A stretch of 64,000 nucleotides of DNA from Hoeflea sp. 108 (GTDB lineage: Bacteria > Pseudomonadota > Alphaproteobacteria > Rhizobiales > Rhizobiaceae), in assembly GCF_000372965.1 (NCBI RefSeq), contig NZ_KB890024.1:3660839-3724838 (forward strand), in the 5' to 3' direction. Under the pieces are notes generated by a model, which saw only the letters and a list, made by a program, of their open reading frames with translations, did not search any database and had not been told where the DNA came from. Positions 24,910 through 32,583 of this stretch are shown here, one piece after another (the first letter of the stretch is position 1; every line of letters starts with the position of its first letter). The position numbers were made by a program, and so were the translations under genes.

Positions 24910-25254
24910 TCAGCGGCTGCGGCCGTCGAACGGAATGCGCTTCAAGCTCGCAAGATCGATCTCTTCAATGCAGCGCACATTGATCGCCGCGGTCTTTTCG
25001 CCGCTTGGGCTGACGCCCATGCCGAAAGGCGCGCAGCCGCAGTTCGAGCAAAACATGTGGTCGATCACGTGCTTGTTGAACTTGTAGGTCGCAAGCCGCT
25101 CCGGGGGCGTGGTGACGGTCAGTTTCTCGCGCGGCACGAACCACAGAAGATAGCCCTTGCGACTGCAATGCGAGCAATTGCATTCGATGGCGCTTGCCGG
25201 TTCGCCCTCCACCTCGAACGACACATTTCCGCAGTGACAGCTTCCCTTGGCCAT
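24910..25254 (-). CDS. GFA-family zinc protein
   Basis: A 114-residue GFA-domain protein with the motifs GSCHCGN, ECNCSHCSRKG and FCSNCGC holding the two zinc sites. ATG 25254 is preceded by GGGGGAGG, an optimal ribosome-binding site. Divergent from phnC, and convergent with the HxlR gene; function in vivo unknown for most of the family. Confidence 0.88.
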   Translation of the reverse strand: MAKGSCHCGNVSFEVEGEPASAIECNCSHCSRKGYLLWFVPREKLTVTTPPERLATYKFNKHVIDHMFCSNCGCAPFGMGVSPSGEKTAAINVRCIEEIDLASLKRIPFDGRSR

Positions 25255-25399
25255 CTGATGACCTCCCCCTGATGGATTGCAGGCACACGTTACAGGCGCG
25301 ACCACGCCGAAACAATTGCACCCCGCCAAAGCCCCTCTCGAGGCGAATACCGCATTTTCCTGCCGTTTGGGCCGCTTCAGCCTGTGCTTCGTAACAAAA

Positions 25400-25417
25400 C
25401 TGACATGGTCCCGACAT
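25400..25417 (+). promoter_or_regulatory. candidate Pho box upstream of phnC
   Basis: CTGACATGGTCCCGACAT contains two imperfect CTGTCAT half-sites spaced exactly 11 bp, with a third weaker GCTTCAT another 11 bp on (25422-25428). It lies about 75 bp before phnC. PhoB control of phnCDE transporters is established in rhizobia, which supports the reading. Confidence 0.5.
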
Positions 25418-25491
25418 TTCAGCTTCATCTCACGGGTCTAGGCCGATCTGAGACAAGGGCGAAAAAGCCCTGACGGGACAGGGAAGCCACG

Positions 25492-26334
25492 ATGCTCGAA
25501 ATCCGCAACGTCACGCGCCGCTTCGGCAAGAATGTCGCCGTGAACGGTGTCAACCTTCAGATCAAGCCGGGCCAGATGGTCGGCATCATCGGCCGCTCCG
25601 GCGCCGGCAAGTCGACCCTGCTCAAGACCATCAACCGCCTGATCGACCCGAGCGAGGGCTCGATCTCCTTCGACGGCACCGAAGTGTCGTCGCTGCGCGG
25701 CGCCCAGCTGCGCCGATGGCAGCGCGACTGCGCCATGATCTTCCAGCAGTTCAACCTGGTGCCGCGCCTCGACGTGCTTACCAACGTGCTGCTCGGCCGC
25801 CTCAACCATCGCTCGACCGGGCTCAACCTGCTCGGCATCTTTTCCCGTGAGGAGCGCATCCGGGCCATCGCCGCACTCGAACGCCTCGACATCGCCCGCA
25901 CCGCACTCCAGCCGGCGGGCACGCTGTCGGGCGGCCAGCAGCAGCGCGTCGCCATCGCCCGGGCGCTTATGCAGGAGCCGAAGCTGATCCTCGCCGACGA
26001 GCCGATCGCCTCGCTCGACCCCCTCAACGCCAAGGTGGTGATGGACGCGTTGCAGGACATCAACCTGCGCGAAGGCATCACCGTCATCACCAACTTGCAC
26101 ACGCTCGACACCGCCCGCACCTACTGCAACCGCATCATCGGCATGCAGGGCGGCACGGTGGTCTTCGACGGCGCGCCTGAAGACCTCACCATCGACGCCG
26201 TCCGCCTCGTTTACGGCGCCGACGCCGACGGCGCCGAGATTTCCGAAGCCATCACCTCGACCAGCATCCGCCCGGTCAAGGTCAGGGTTCCCGCATCCGC
26301 CGCACCTCTCGAACCGGCATACGCCCCGGTCTGA
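25492..26334 (+). CDS. phnC: phosphonate/phosphate ABC transporter ATP-binding protein PhnC
   Basis: A 280-residue ATPase of the PhnCDE importer. Walker A GRSGAGKST (about residues 34-42), Q-loop IFQQFNLVPRLDVLTNVLLGRL, signature LSGGQQQRVAIARAL, Walker B LILADEPIASLD and the TNLHTLDTARTYCNRIIGM switch region are typical of PhnC. The C-terminal 30 residues extend beyond the usual end. First gene of phnC-D-E-E-DUF1045-phnM. ATG 25492 follows GGGAAG. Confidence 0.95.
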   Translation: MLEIRNVTRRFGKNVAVNGVNLQIKPGQMVGIIGRSGAGKSTLLKTINRLIDPSEGSISFDGTEVSSLRGAQLRRWQRDCAMIFQQFNLVPRLDVLTNVLLGRLNHRSTGLNLLGIFSREERIRAIAALERLDIARTALQPAGTLSGGQQQRVAIARALMQEPKLILADEPIASLDPLNAKVVMDALQDINLREGITVITNLHTLDTARTYCNRIIGMQGGTVVFDGAPEDLTIDAVRLVYGADADGAEISEAITSTSIRPVKVRVPASAAPLEPAYAPV

Positions 26335-26390
26335 GGCCATCAGCGGTCGTCTTGCCCGCGTCAAGGGCCGGCAATCAGCAACCGAAATGA

Positions 26391-26407
26391 CCCAGCAAGG
26401 TGCTGGG
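26391..26407. promoter_or_regulatory. hairpin in the phnD leader
   Basis: CCCAGCA (26391-26397) and TGCTGGG (26401-26407) form a 7-bp stem with a 3-base loop, ending 19 bases before the phnD start codon. It may set a 5' end for a stable phnD transcript. Confidence 0.35.
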
Positions 26408-26425
26408 CCAATCTGGAGACATGTC

Positions 26426-27337
26426 ATGTTCAAGAAAGCACTTCTGGGCGCCGTTTCGCTCGCCGTCCTGGCGATCGGCTCGGCTCATGCCGCAGAACTC
26501 AAGGATTTCCGCATCGGCCTGATCGGCGGCGAAAACGAAGCCGACCGCCTGCGCAACTTCCAGTGCCTCGTCGACCAGCTGCCCAAGGCCATCGGCGTCG
26601 AGAAGGTGTCGCTGTTCCCGGCCGCCGACTATGACGGCACCATCCAGGGCCTGCTCGGCGGCACGCTCGACTACGCCGAGCTCGGTGCTTCGGGCTATGC
26701 CAAGATCTATCTGCAGAACAAGGACGCGGTCGAGCCGATCCTGACCACCGTCCAGACCGACGGCGCCACCGGCTACTACTCGATCATGGTCGCCAAGAAG
26801 GATTCGGGCATCACCAAGCTCGAAGACCTCAAGGGCAAGAAGCTCGGCTTCGCCGATCCGGACTCGACCTCGGGCTACCTGATCCCCGTCACCTCGCTGC
26901 CCAAGGATCTCGGCGGCACAGCCGTGAAGGACTACTTCGCCGAGACCGGCTTCGGCGGCGGCCATGAGAACCTCGTCCTCGAAGTGCTCAAGGGCACCTT
27001 CGACGCCGGCACGACCTTCGGCTCGGGCGTCGGCGAATTCAAGGATGGCTACACCTCGGGCAACCTCAAGAAGATGGTCGACAAGGGCATCCTCGACATG
27101 GACGACCTCGTCGAAGTCTGGAAGTCGCCGCTGATCCCGAACGGCCCGATCGTCGTTCGCACCTCGCTCGACGCAGACGTCAAGACCAAGTTCAAGGACT
27201 ACATGATGAAGCTGCCGCAGACCGATCCGGCCTGCTTCTCGGCTATCCAGGGCGGCGACTTCAAGGGCTTCACCGAAGTCACCCCCGAGTTCTACCAGCC
27301 CGTGATCGACGCCCGCAAGGCGCAGATCGGCAGCTAA
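26426..27337 (+). CDS. phnD: phosphonate ABC transporter substrate-binding protein PhnD
   Basis: A 303-residue periplasmic phosphonate-binding protein. The signal peptide is residues 1-22 (ends AHA-A). The mature domain has FRIGLIGGENEADRLRNFQCLVDQL, DYAELGASGYAKIY, the STSGYLIP phosphonate-contact loop and FGGGHENLVLEVL. ATG 26426 has GGAG 8-11 bases upstream. A strong stem with a T-run follows the stop, so phnD is probably made in excess of the permeases. Confidence 0.95.
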   Translation: MFKKALLGAVSLAVLAIGSAHAAELKDFRIGLIGGENEADRLRNFQCLVDQLPKAIGVEKVSLFPAADYDGTIQGLLGGTLDYAELGASGYAKIYLQNKDAVEPILTTVQTDGATGYYSIMVAKKDSGITKLEDLKGKKLGFADPDSTSGYLIPVTSLPKDLGGTAVKDYFAETGFGGGHENLVLEVLKGTFDAGTTFGSGVGEFKDGYTSGNLKKMVDKGILDMDDLVEVWKSPLIPNGPIVVRTSLDADVKTKFKDYMMKLPQTDPACFSAIQGGDFKGFTEVTPEFYQPVIDARKAQIGS

Positions 27338-27352
27338 GCCACAAGGCGACAC

Positions 27353-27388
27353 GGACGCGCCGCGAGGTCTCGCGGCGCGTCCCTTTTT
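27353..27388 (+). terminator. strong attenuating terminator between phnD and phnE
   Basis: GGACGCGCCGCGAG (27353-27366) pairs perfectly with CTCGCGGCGCGTCC (27369-27382), followed by CTTTTT. This is a textbook intrinsic terminator inside the phnCDE operon, only 23 bases before the next gene, so partial read-through is expected. Confidence 0.85.
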
Positions 27389-27410
27389 ATCCGGAATCGG
27401 ACGGAACACC

Positions 27411-28364
27411 ATGACAATGCCACTCACGGAAGCCGGCCTCGCGGTCGAGCGCCACTGGCGCGAGCTCGCCAGCCGTCGCCGCCTGCACACCATCGGCGGC
27501 CTCATCCTGCTGTTCCTCGCCCTTTCCGGCTCGCTGTGGTTTGCGAACGAGTCCAATGCCGGCAAATTCCTCGACCGGCTGCCGCATCTGTTCGATTTCG
27601 TCGACCAGTTGATCCCGCGCGACGGCTTCGAAGTCTGGCGCGCCATGTTCGACCTGCCCTCGCCCTATGCCGACGGCAGCCTGAAGTTCGATTACCCCGA
27701 TGGCCGGATGTACCTGTTCGGCTCGTTCTACCTGCCCGAATACGTCTACAAGATGCTGGAGACGATCAACATCGCGCTGGTCTCGACGCTGATCGGCTTC
27801 GCTTTCGGCTTCCTGCTCTGCTTCCTGGCCGCGTCCAACCTCGTCACCCAGCGCTGGCTGCGTTTCTTCGTCCGCCGCTTCCTCGAAATCCTCCGCGCAT
27901 TTCCCGAGATCGTCATTGCCGGCTTCTTCCTGGCGGTGCTTTCGATGGGCGCGATCCCGGCGATCATCGCAGTGTCCCTGCACACCATCGGCGCATTGGG
28001 AAAGCTGTTCTTCGAAGTGGTCGAGAACGCCGACATGAAGGCTGATGAAGGTTTGCGCGCCGTCGGCGGCAATTGGCCCGAGCGCGTCTGGTCCGGCATC
28101 GTGCCGCAGGTGATGCCCAACTTCCTCAGCTATGGCCTGCTGCGCCTCGAGATCAACGTCCGCGCCTCGACCATCATCGGCGCTGTCGGCGGCGGCGGCA
28201 TCGGCGAGGCGCTGCGCCTGTCGATCAGCCGCAACCACGAAGCCAAGACCATCGCCATCATCATCCTCCTGTTCTGCACCATCGTTGCGGTCGACCAGTT
28301 CTCGGCCTGGCTGCGCAAGAAGCTGGTCGGCGAACAGGCCTTCGCCTTCGGTCGCGGAGAATAA
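27411..28364 (+). CDS. phnE: phosphonate ABC transporter permease PhnE (first)
   Basis: A 317-residue permease with about six membrane segments (first near residues 26-46). The EAA-type loop EGLRAVGGNWPERVWSGIVPQVMPNF and the family signature INVRASTIIGAVGGGGIGEALRLSIS are intact. It pairs with the larger PhnE paralogue encoded two bases downstream to form the heterodimeric channel. Confidence 0.93.
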   Translation: MTMPLTEAGLAVERHWRELASRRRLHTIGGLILLFLALSGSLWFANESNAGKFLDRLPHLFDFVDQLIPRDGFEVWRAMFDLPSPYADGSLKFDYPDGRMYLFGSFYLPEYVYKMLETINIALVSTLIGFAFGFLLCFLAASNLVTQRWLRFFVRRFLEILRAFPEIVIAGFFLAVLSMGAIPAIIAVSLHTIGALGKLFFEVVENADMKADEGLRAVGGNWPERVWSGIVPQVMPNFLSYGLLRLEINVRASTIIGAVGGGGIGEALRLSISRNHEAKTIAIIILLFCTIVAVDQFSAWLRKKLVGEQAFAFGRGE

Positions 28365-28366
28365 TC

Positions 28367-29752
28367 ATGACCACCCTTTCCATGACCGAAATGCAGGCAA
28401 TCGCCGACCGTCATCCCGGCGTCTTCTCGGGTTCCTGGCGCAAGAGCTTGATCGGCTGGGCCGTGGGCGCGGGCATCGTCGCCTATCTCGTCTTCGCCTG
28501 GTGGTTTTTCGCCGTCGGCGCGGTGCTTGCCGGCGGCAACTGGGGCATCGCCGGCACTTATCTGGCCGACTGGGTCAGCTACGAGGTCCGGCCGCAGGTC
28601 GCCTTCCGTCCTGATCGCCTCGACGTCAGCTATCCGCGCTTCTCGTCCTACCGCGCCGACCGCCACCCCGACTGGCTCGACATCACCCAGCCTGCCAGCG
28701 CCACCGTGACAGGCAACAAGGCGCCTGCCGACCGCGTCGTTGCCCATATCGGCTCCGGTACGACAATCGACATCGCGCCTGAGCGTATCGTGGTCAGCCA
28801 TGGCGGCGAAACGCTCGACGTGGCCGTGGTGCCGCTTCAGAGCATCACCGTCACCGGCACCCTGCCCTCATGGGCCGTCCAGAAGACGCCGGGCGCAAAG
28901 ATCGTCGCCGATTTCGGCTTTACCGGCAGCGTCCAGATCGACGCCGACGACGTCAAGATCCGCCACCGCTTCCTCGGCTGGGAAAACTTCTTCTTCGACG
29001 CCAACTCGCCCTTCTGGGGCAAGTCGACGGGTGAAGTCTGGTCGCTGGTCATGTCGAATGACCGCATCGATCCCAAGATGTCGAACGCCGCGCTCGCCTG
29101 GGACAACATCGTCAACAACTCGGAATGGCAGCATGGCGACGTCTGGCTGAAGCTTGCCCAGACCATCGTCATGGCCTTCGTCGGCACGCTGTTTGCAAGC
29201 CTGCTCGCCTTCCCCCTCGCCTTCATGGCGGCCCGCAACATCACCCGCAACAGCCTCGTCAATCAGGTGACCAAGCGCTTCTTCGACTTCCTGCGCTCGG
29301 TCGACATGCTGATCTGGGCGCTGTTTTTCACCCGCGCCTTCGGCCCCGGCCCCATCGCCGGCATCTCGGCCATCTTCGTCACCGACACTGGCACCTTCGG
29401 CAAGCTCTACTCCGAGGCGCTGGAAAACATCGACGACAAGCAGCGTGAAGGCATGCGCTCGGTCGGCGCCTCGCCCGCCTCGGTCCAGCGCTACGGCGTG
29501 GTGCCGCAGGTGCTGCCGGTGCTGGTCAGCCAGTCGCTCTATTTCTGGGAATCGAACACGCGCTCGGCCACCATCATCGGCGCCGTCGGCGCCGGCGGCA
29601 TCGGCCTCAAGCTGTGGGAGGCCATGCGCACCAACTCCGACTGGGAGAACGTCGCCTACATGGTGCTGCTGATCCTGGTGGTTGTGTTCATCTTCGACAA
29701 TATTTCCACCGCATTGCGCCAGCGGCTGATCGGCACCAAGGCCAGCCACTGA
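28367..29752 (+). CDS. phnE: phosphonate ABC transporter permease PhnE (second, with long periplasmic insert)
   Basis: A 461-residue PhnE paralogue, about 150-190 residues longer than usual. After the first membrane segment (about residues 29-53) comes a large insert (about 60-250) that is beta-rich and probably periplasmic (PASATVTGNKAPADRVVAHIGSG, IVVSHGGETLDVAVVPLQSITVTG). The standard permease domain follows with EGMRSVGASPASVQRYGVVPQVLPVL and ESNTRSATIIGAVGAGGIGLKLWEAM. RBS GGAGA precedes ATG 28367. Confidence 0.92.
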   Translation: MTTLSMTEMQAIADRHPGVFSGSWRKSLIGWAVGAGIVAYLVFAWWFFAVGAVLAGGNWGIAGTYLADWVSYEVRPQVAFRPDRLDVSYPRFSSYRADRHPDWLDITQPASATVTGNKAPADRVVAHIGSGTTIDIAPERIVVSHGGETLDVAVVPLQSITVTGTLPSWAVQKTPGAKIVADFGFTGSVQIDADDVKIRHRFLGWENFFFDANSPFWGKSTGEVWSLVMSNDRIDPKMSNAALAWDNIVNNSEWQHGDVWLKLAQTIVMAFVGTLFASLLAFPLAFMAARNITRNSLVNQVTKRFFDFLRSVDMLIWALFFTRAFGPGPIAGISAIFVTDTGTFGKLYSEALENIDDKQREGMRSVGASPASVQRYGVVPQVLPVLVSQSLYFWESNTRSATIIGAVGAGGIGLKLWEAMRTNSDWENVAYMVLLILVVVFIFDNISTALRQRLIGTKASH

Positions 29753-29840
29753 ACATCTGTGGCCGGCCTTTGCAAAACTGCGAAAGTCGGCCACTACTTC
29801 GTCAAACTGTCACGCAAATCATCTATCGGGCTGTCGTCGA

Positions 29841-29888
29841 GAGCATGATCCCGAAAAATGGGGACGGTTTTCGCATCAGATCATGCTC
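29841..29888. repeat. palindromic intergenic repeat, copy 2
   Basis: GAGCATGATC and GATCATGCTC ends as in the copy at 19005-19053, with a diverged interior (AAAAATGGGGACGGTTTTCGC). It lies between phnE and the DUF1045 gene. Both copies in this window fall inside phn transcription units. Confidence 0.75.
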
Positions 29889-29903
29889 CAACAATAAGGT
29901 TCA

Positions 29904-29931
29904 GCCCATTTCGAGCGAAATGGGCAGGAGG
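29904..29931 (+). promoter_or_regulatory. hairpin abutting the Shine-Dalgarno of the DUF1045 gene
   Basis: GCCCATTTCG (29904-29913) pairs perfectly with CGAAATGGGC (29916-29925), and the ribosome-binding site AGGAGG (29926-29931) follows with no gap. The structure could affect translation of the DUF1045 gene or mark an RNA 5' end. Confidence 0.5.
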
Positions 29932-29941
29932 AAATCGCGCC

Positions 29942-30649
29942 ATGCGCTACGCCATCTATTTCACGCCCGAGCATGACGATCCGCTGTGCCGTATCGCAGC
30001 TGGCTGGCTCGGACGCGATGCGTTTGGAGGCGCGGCGATTCCCGCAAAGGCGCATGGCGAATTGTCGGCCGCCGAGGTTGCGTTCCACACCGCCGCCGCG
30101 CGCCGCTACGGCTTCCACGCCACGCTGAAGGCGCCGTTCCGGCTTGCCGACGGCGTCAGCGAAAAGGCGCTGGTCGATGCGGTCGACGCCTTTTCCGCCG
30201 GCACCGAACCCTTCGACATTCCGCGCCTGAAGCTCACCCAGATCGACGGCTTCTTCGCCCTCGTCCCGGAAGAGCAGTTGCCCGAACTGAACGATTTCGC
30301 AGCGGAAGTGGTAAAAGCCTTCGAACCGCACCGCGCGCCGCTGTCCGACGCCGAGGTTGCCCGCCGCAACCCCGATGCGTTGACGCCCCAGGAATGCCGT
30401 TATCTCAGCCAGTGGGGCTATCCATACGTCTTCGACGCCTTCCGTTTTCACATGACCATGACCGGCCGCGTCGCCGCCGAAGAGGCTCTGCGCGTCCGTG
30501 CCGCCATCGAACAATGCCTGGGCAACGTGCTCGACAAGCCGGTGCCCGTCGCCGGGCTCGCCATCTTCGTCGAGCCGACCGCCGGCGCCCCCTTCGAGGT
30601 GCTGAGCTACCACGCCCTGGGCAAGCAAGCCGAGAGAAAGACCGCCTGA
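29942..30649 (+). CDS. DUF1045 protein of phosphonate operons (2H phosphoesterase-like)
   Basis: A 235-residue protein of the family known from phn operons (DUF1045/TIGR03223). Two H-x-T motifs typical of 2H phosphoesterases are visible: HATLKAPF (about residues 59-66) and HMTMTG (about 170-175). 2H enzymes open cyclic phosphodiesters, so this may do the job of PhnP, which hydrolyses ribose 1,2-cyclic phosphate 5-phosphate and is absent from the window (inference). ATG 29942 has AGGAGG 11-16 bases upstream. The gene ends one base before phnM. Confidence 0.85.
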   Translation: MRYAIYFTPEHDDPLCRIAAGWLGRDAFGGAAIPAKAHGELSAAEVAFHTAAARRYGFHATLKAPFRLADGVSEKALVDAVDAFSAGTEPFDIPRLKLTQIDGFFALVPEEQLPELNDFAAEVVKAFEPHRAPLSDAEVARRNPDALTPQECRYLSQWGYPYVFDAFRFHMTMTGRVAAEEALRVRAAIEQCLGNVLDKPVPVAGLAIFVEPTAGAPFEVLSYHALGKQAERKTA

Positions 30650-30650
30650 G

Positions 30651-31787
30651 ATGACCGACCTTGTACTGAAAAACGCCCGCATCGTGCTCGCCGACGAGGT
30701 GATCGACGGCTCCATCGTCGTCCGCGACGGCAAGATCGCCGAAATCTCGACCGGCCCAAGCGCCATCGGCGAGGACATGGGCGGCGATTTCGTCATCCCG
30801 GGCCTTGTCGAGCTGCACACCGATCACCTCGAAGGCCATTACGCGCCGCGCCCGCGCGTGCGCTGGAATCCGATCGCCTCGGTGCTCGCCCATGACGCCC
30901 AGGTGGCGACCGCCGGCATCACCACTGTCTTCGACGCGCTGCGCGTCGGCATGGACGAGGATGCGGAGATGGGAGCGGCCGACATGCGCAAGCTGGCCGA
31001 CGCCATCGAAGACAGCGTGCGCGCCGATCGCGTCCGCGCCGACCACTTCATCCACCTGCGCTGCGAAGTCTCCGCTGCCGACTGCCTCGCCGGCTTCGCC
31101 CATTTCGACGGCGACGACCGCGTCAGGCTCGCCTCGCTGATGGACCATGCACCGGGCCAGCGCCAGTTCGTCGATCTCGAGACCTACGCCTACTACTACC
31201 AGCGCAAGCTGAAGCTCAACGACGTCGAATTCCAGGCGTTCTGCGACAAGCGCATGGGTGATTCGGCCCGCAATTCGTCACCCAACCGCAATGCCATCTC
31301 GGCAGCCTGCCATGCGCGCGGCATCGTTCTGGCGAGCCATGACGACGCCACCTCCGCCCATGTCGACGAGGCGATCGCGCAGGGTATCCGCGTCGCCGAG
31401 TTCCCGACCACGCTCGAGGCAGCCAATGCTTCGAAGGGCGCCGGCCTCGGCGTGCTGATGGGCGCGCCCAACGTCATGCGCGGCGCCTCGCATTCGGGCA
31501 ACGTCTCGGCCCGCACGCTCGCCGAGCAGGGCCTGCTCGACATCCTGTCGTCGGATTACATCCCCTTCAGCCTGATCCAGTCGGCCTTCTTCCTCGGCGA
31601 AGTCGTCGAGGGCATCTCGCTGCCGCAGGCGGTCGCCATGGTGTCCAAGAATCCGGCCGATGCGGTGGGCCTCACCGACCGCGGCGTGATCGAGGCCGGC
31701 CGCCGCGCCGACCTGGTGCGCGTCCGCGTCGACGAGCATGTGCCTGTGGTCCGCACCGTCTGGCGCGAAGGCCGCCGCGTCGCCTGA
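30651..31787 (+). CDS. phnM: alpha-D-ribose 1-methylphosphonate 5-triphosphate diphosphatase PhnM
   Basis: A 378-residue amidohydrolase-superfamily enzyme that removes pyrophosphate from the PhnGHIL product to give the PhnJ substrate. Metal-binding motifs are present: GLVELHTDHLEGH (about residues 49-61) and LASHDDATSAHVDEA. The C-terminal half has SSDYIPFSLIQSAFFL and KNPADAVGLTDRGVIEAGRRADLVRV. It is the last gene of the phnCDEE-DUF1045-phnM unit and is followed by a terminator. Confidence 0.94.
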   Translation: MTDLVLKNARIVLADEVIDGSIVVRDGKIAEISTGPSAIGEDMGGDFVIPGLVELHTDHLEGHYAPRPRVRWNPIASVLAHDAQVATAGITTVFDALRVGMDEDAEMGAADMRKLADAIEDSVRADRVRADHFIHLRCEVSAADCLAGFAHFDGDDRVRLASLMDHAPGQRQFVDLETYAYYYQRKLKLNDVEFQAFCDKRMGDSARNSSPNRNAISAACHARGIVLASHDDATSAHVDEAIAQGIRVAEFPTTLEAANASKGAGLGVLMGAPNVMRGASHSGNVSARTLAEQGLLDILSSDYIPFSLIQSAFFLGEVVEGISLPQAVAMVSKNPADAVGLTDRGVIEAGRRADLVRVRVDEHVPVVRTVWREGRRVA

Positions 31788-31813
31788 TTTTCAGCTGCCG
31801 TTCAACGAACAAG

Positions 31814-31846
31814 ACGCAGTGCATCCGCCCGGATGCGCTGCGTTTT
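31814..31846. terminator. terminator after phnM
   Basis: ACGCAGTGCATCC (31814-31826) and GGATGCGCTGCGT (31831-31843) form a 12-bp stem with one mismatch, followed by TTT C. It lies between the convergent phnM and XRE-cupin genes and may serve both. Confidence 0.75.
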
Positions 31847-31849
31847 CGC

Positions 31850-32473
31850 CTACGAGCCCAGCGCTTCGACGTCGTTGAGGCCGATCAGCGTCTTTTCCAT
31901 GTCGGGCTCCTCGCCCGAGCAGATGCACAGCATCTCGGCATCGCCCTCGCCCACCGACAGATAGGCATGGCCCATGGTCGAGTCGATGTAGACACTCTCG
32001 CCTTCCTTGAGCCGGAGCGGCGCATACTGGTCGGTGTGGAGCTCGATCTCGCCCTTGAGCACGATCAGGAACTCTTCGCCGGCGTGGCGGGTCAGTGGCC
32101 CGAATTCTTCGAGTGTACGTGCCCTGGCATTGGCCAGGATCGGCACCATGCGCTTTTTCACCAGATCGGTGGCGAGGTAATAATAGTCGTAGTTGCGGGT
32201 CAGCTGGCGCAGCGTGTTGGCCTTTGATGTGACCGAGCGGCGCGTGCGCGCCATTGGTTGCCGGACTGCTCCACTCAGCAACTCGGTCACATGGATGCCC
32301 AGCCCGCTGCATATCTGCAGCAGCTTGTCATAGCTCAGCGACATCTGGTCGTTCTCGACCTTGGACAGGGTCGAAACCGCAACGCCGGTCAGGTGACTGA
32401 CATCCTGCAGCGTCCAACCATGCTGTTTTCTGAGGCTTCGAAGGCAGTCGCCGAGATTGGGCTGTTCCGACAT
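31850..32473 (-). CDS. XRE-family transcriptional regulator with cupin domain
   Basis: A 207-residue regulator: XRE helix-turn-helix at about residues 8-62 (LGDCLRSLRKQHGWTLQDVSHLTGVAVSTLSKVEN), linker, and cupin at about 125-195 (HAGEEFLIVLKGEIELH, GHAYLSVG). ATG 32473 is chosen because GGAG lies 7-10 bases upstream; in-frame ATGs at 32488/32485 are alternatives. Divergent from an FAD amine oxidase-type gene, which it probably regulates, with a dyad between them at 32538-32571. Different in sequence from the XRE-cupin at 4440. Confidence 0.88.
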   Translation of the reverse strand: MSEQPNLGDCLRSLRKQHGWTLQDVSHLTGVAVSTLSKVENDQMSLSYDKLLQICSGLGIHVTELLSGAVRQPMARTRRSVTSKANTLRQLTRNYDYYYLATDLVKKRMVPILANARARTLEEFGPLTRHAGEEFLIVLKGEIELHTDQYAPLRLKEGESVYIDSTMGHAYLSVGEGDAEMLCICSGEEPDMEKTLIGLNDVEALGS

Positions 32474-32537
32474 GGACGTCTCCATCATCTGCCTTAGCTA
32501 TTCCAACTCCACAGCCATCGCAACAATCACCAAGAAT

Positions 32538-32571
32538 TTTCCTATACGCTAAATATTGACCGTATCGGAAA
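32538..32571. promoter_or_regulatory. inverted repeat in divergent XRE-oxidase promoter
   Basis: TTTCCTATACG (32538-32548) and CGTATCGGAAA (32561-32571) are complementary at 10 of 11 positions with a 12-base spacer. It lies just before the oxidase start codon and is a good operator candidate for the XRE-cupin regulator. Confidence 0.5.
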
Positions 32572-32583
32572 TTGATTTTACGA

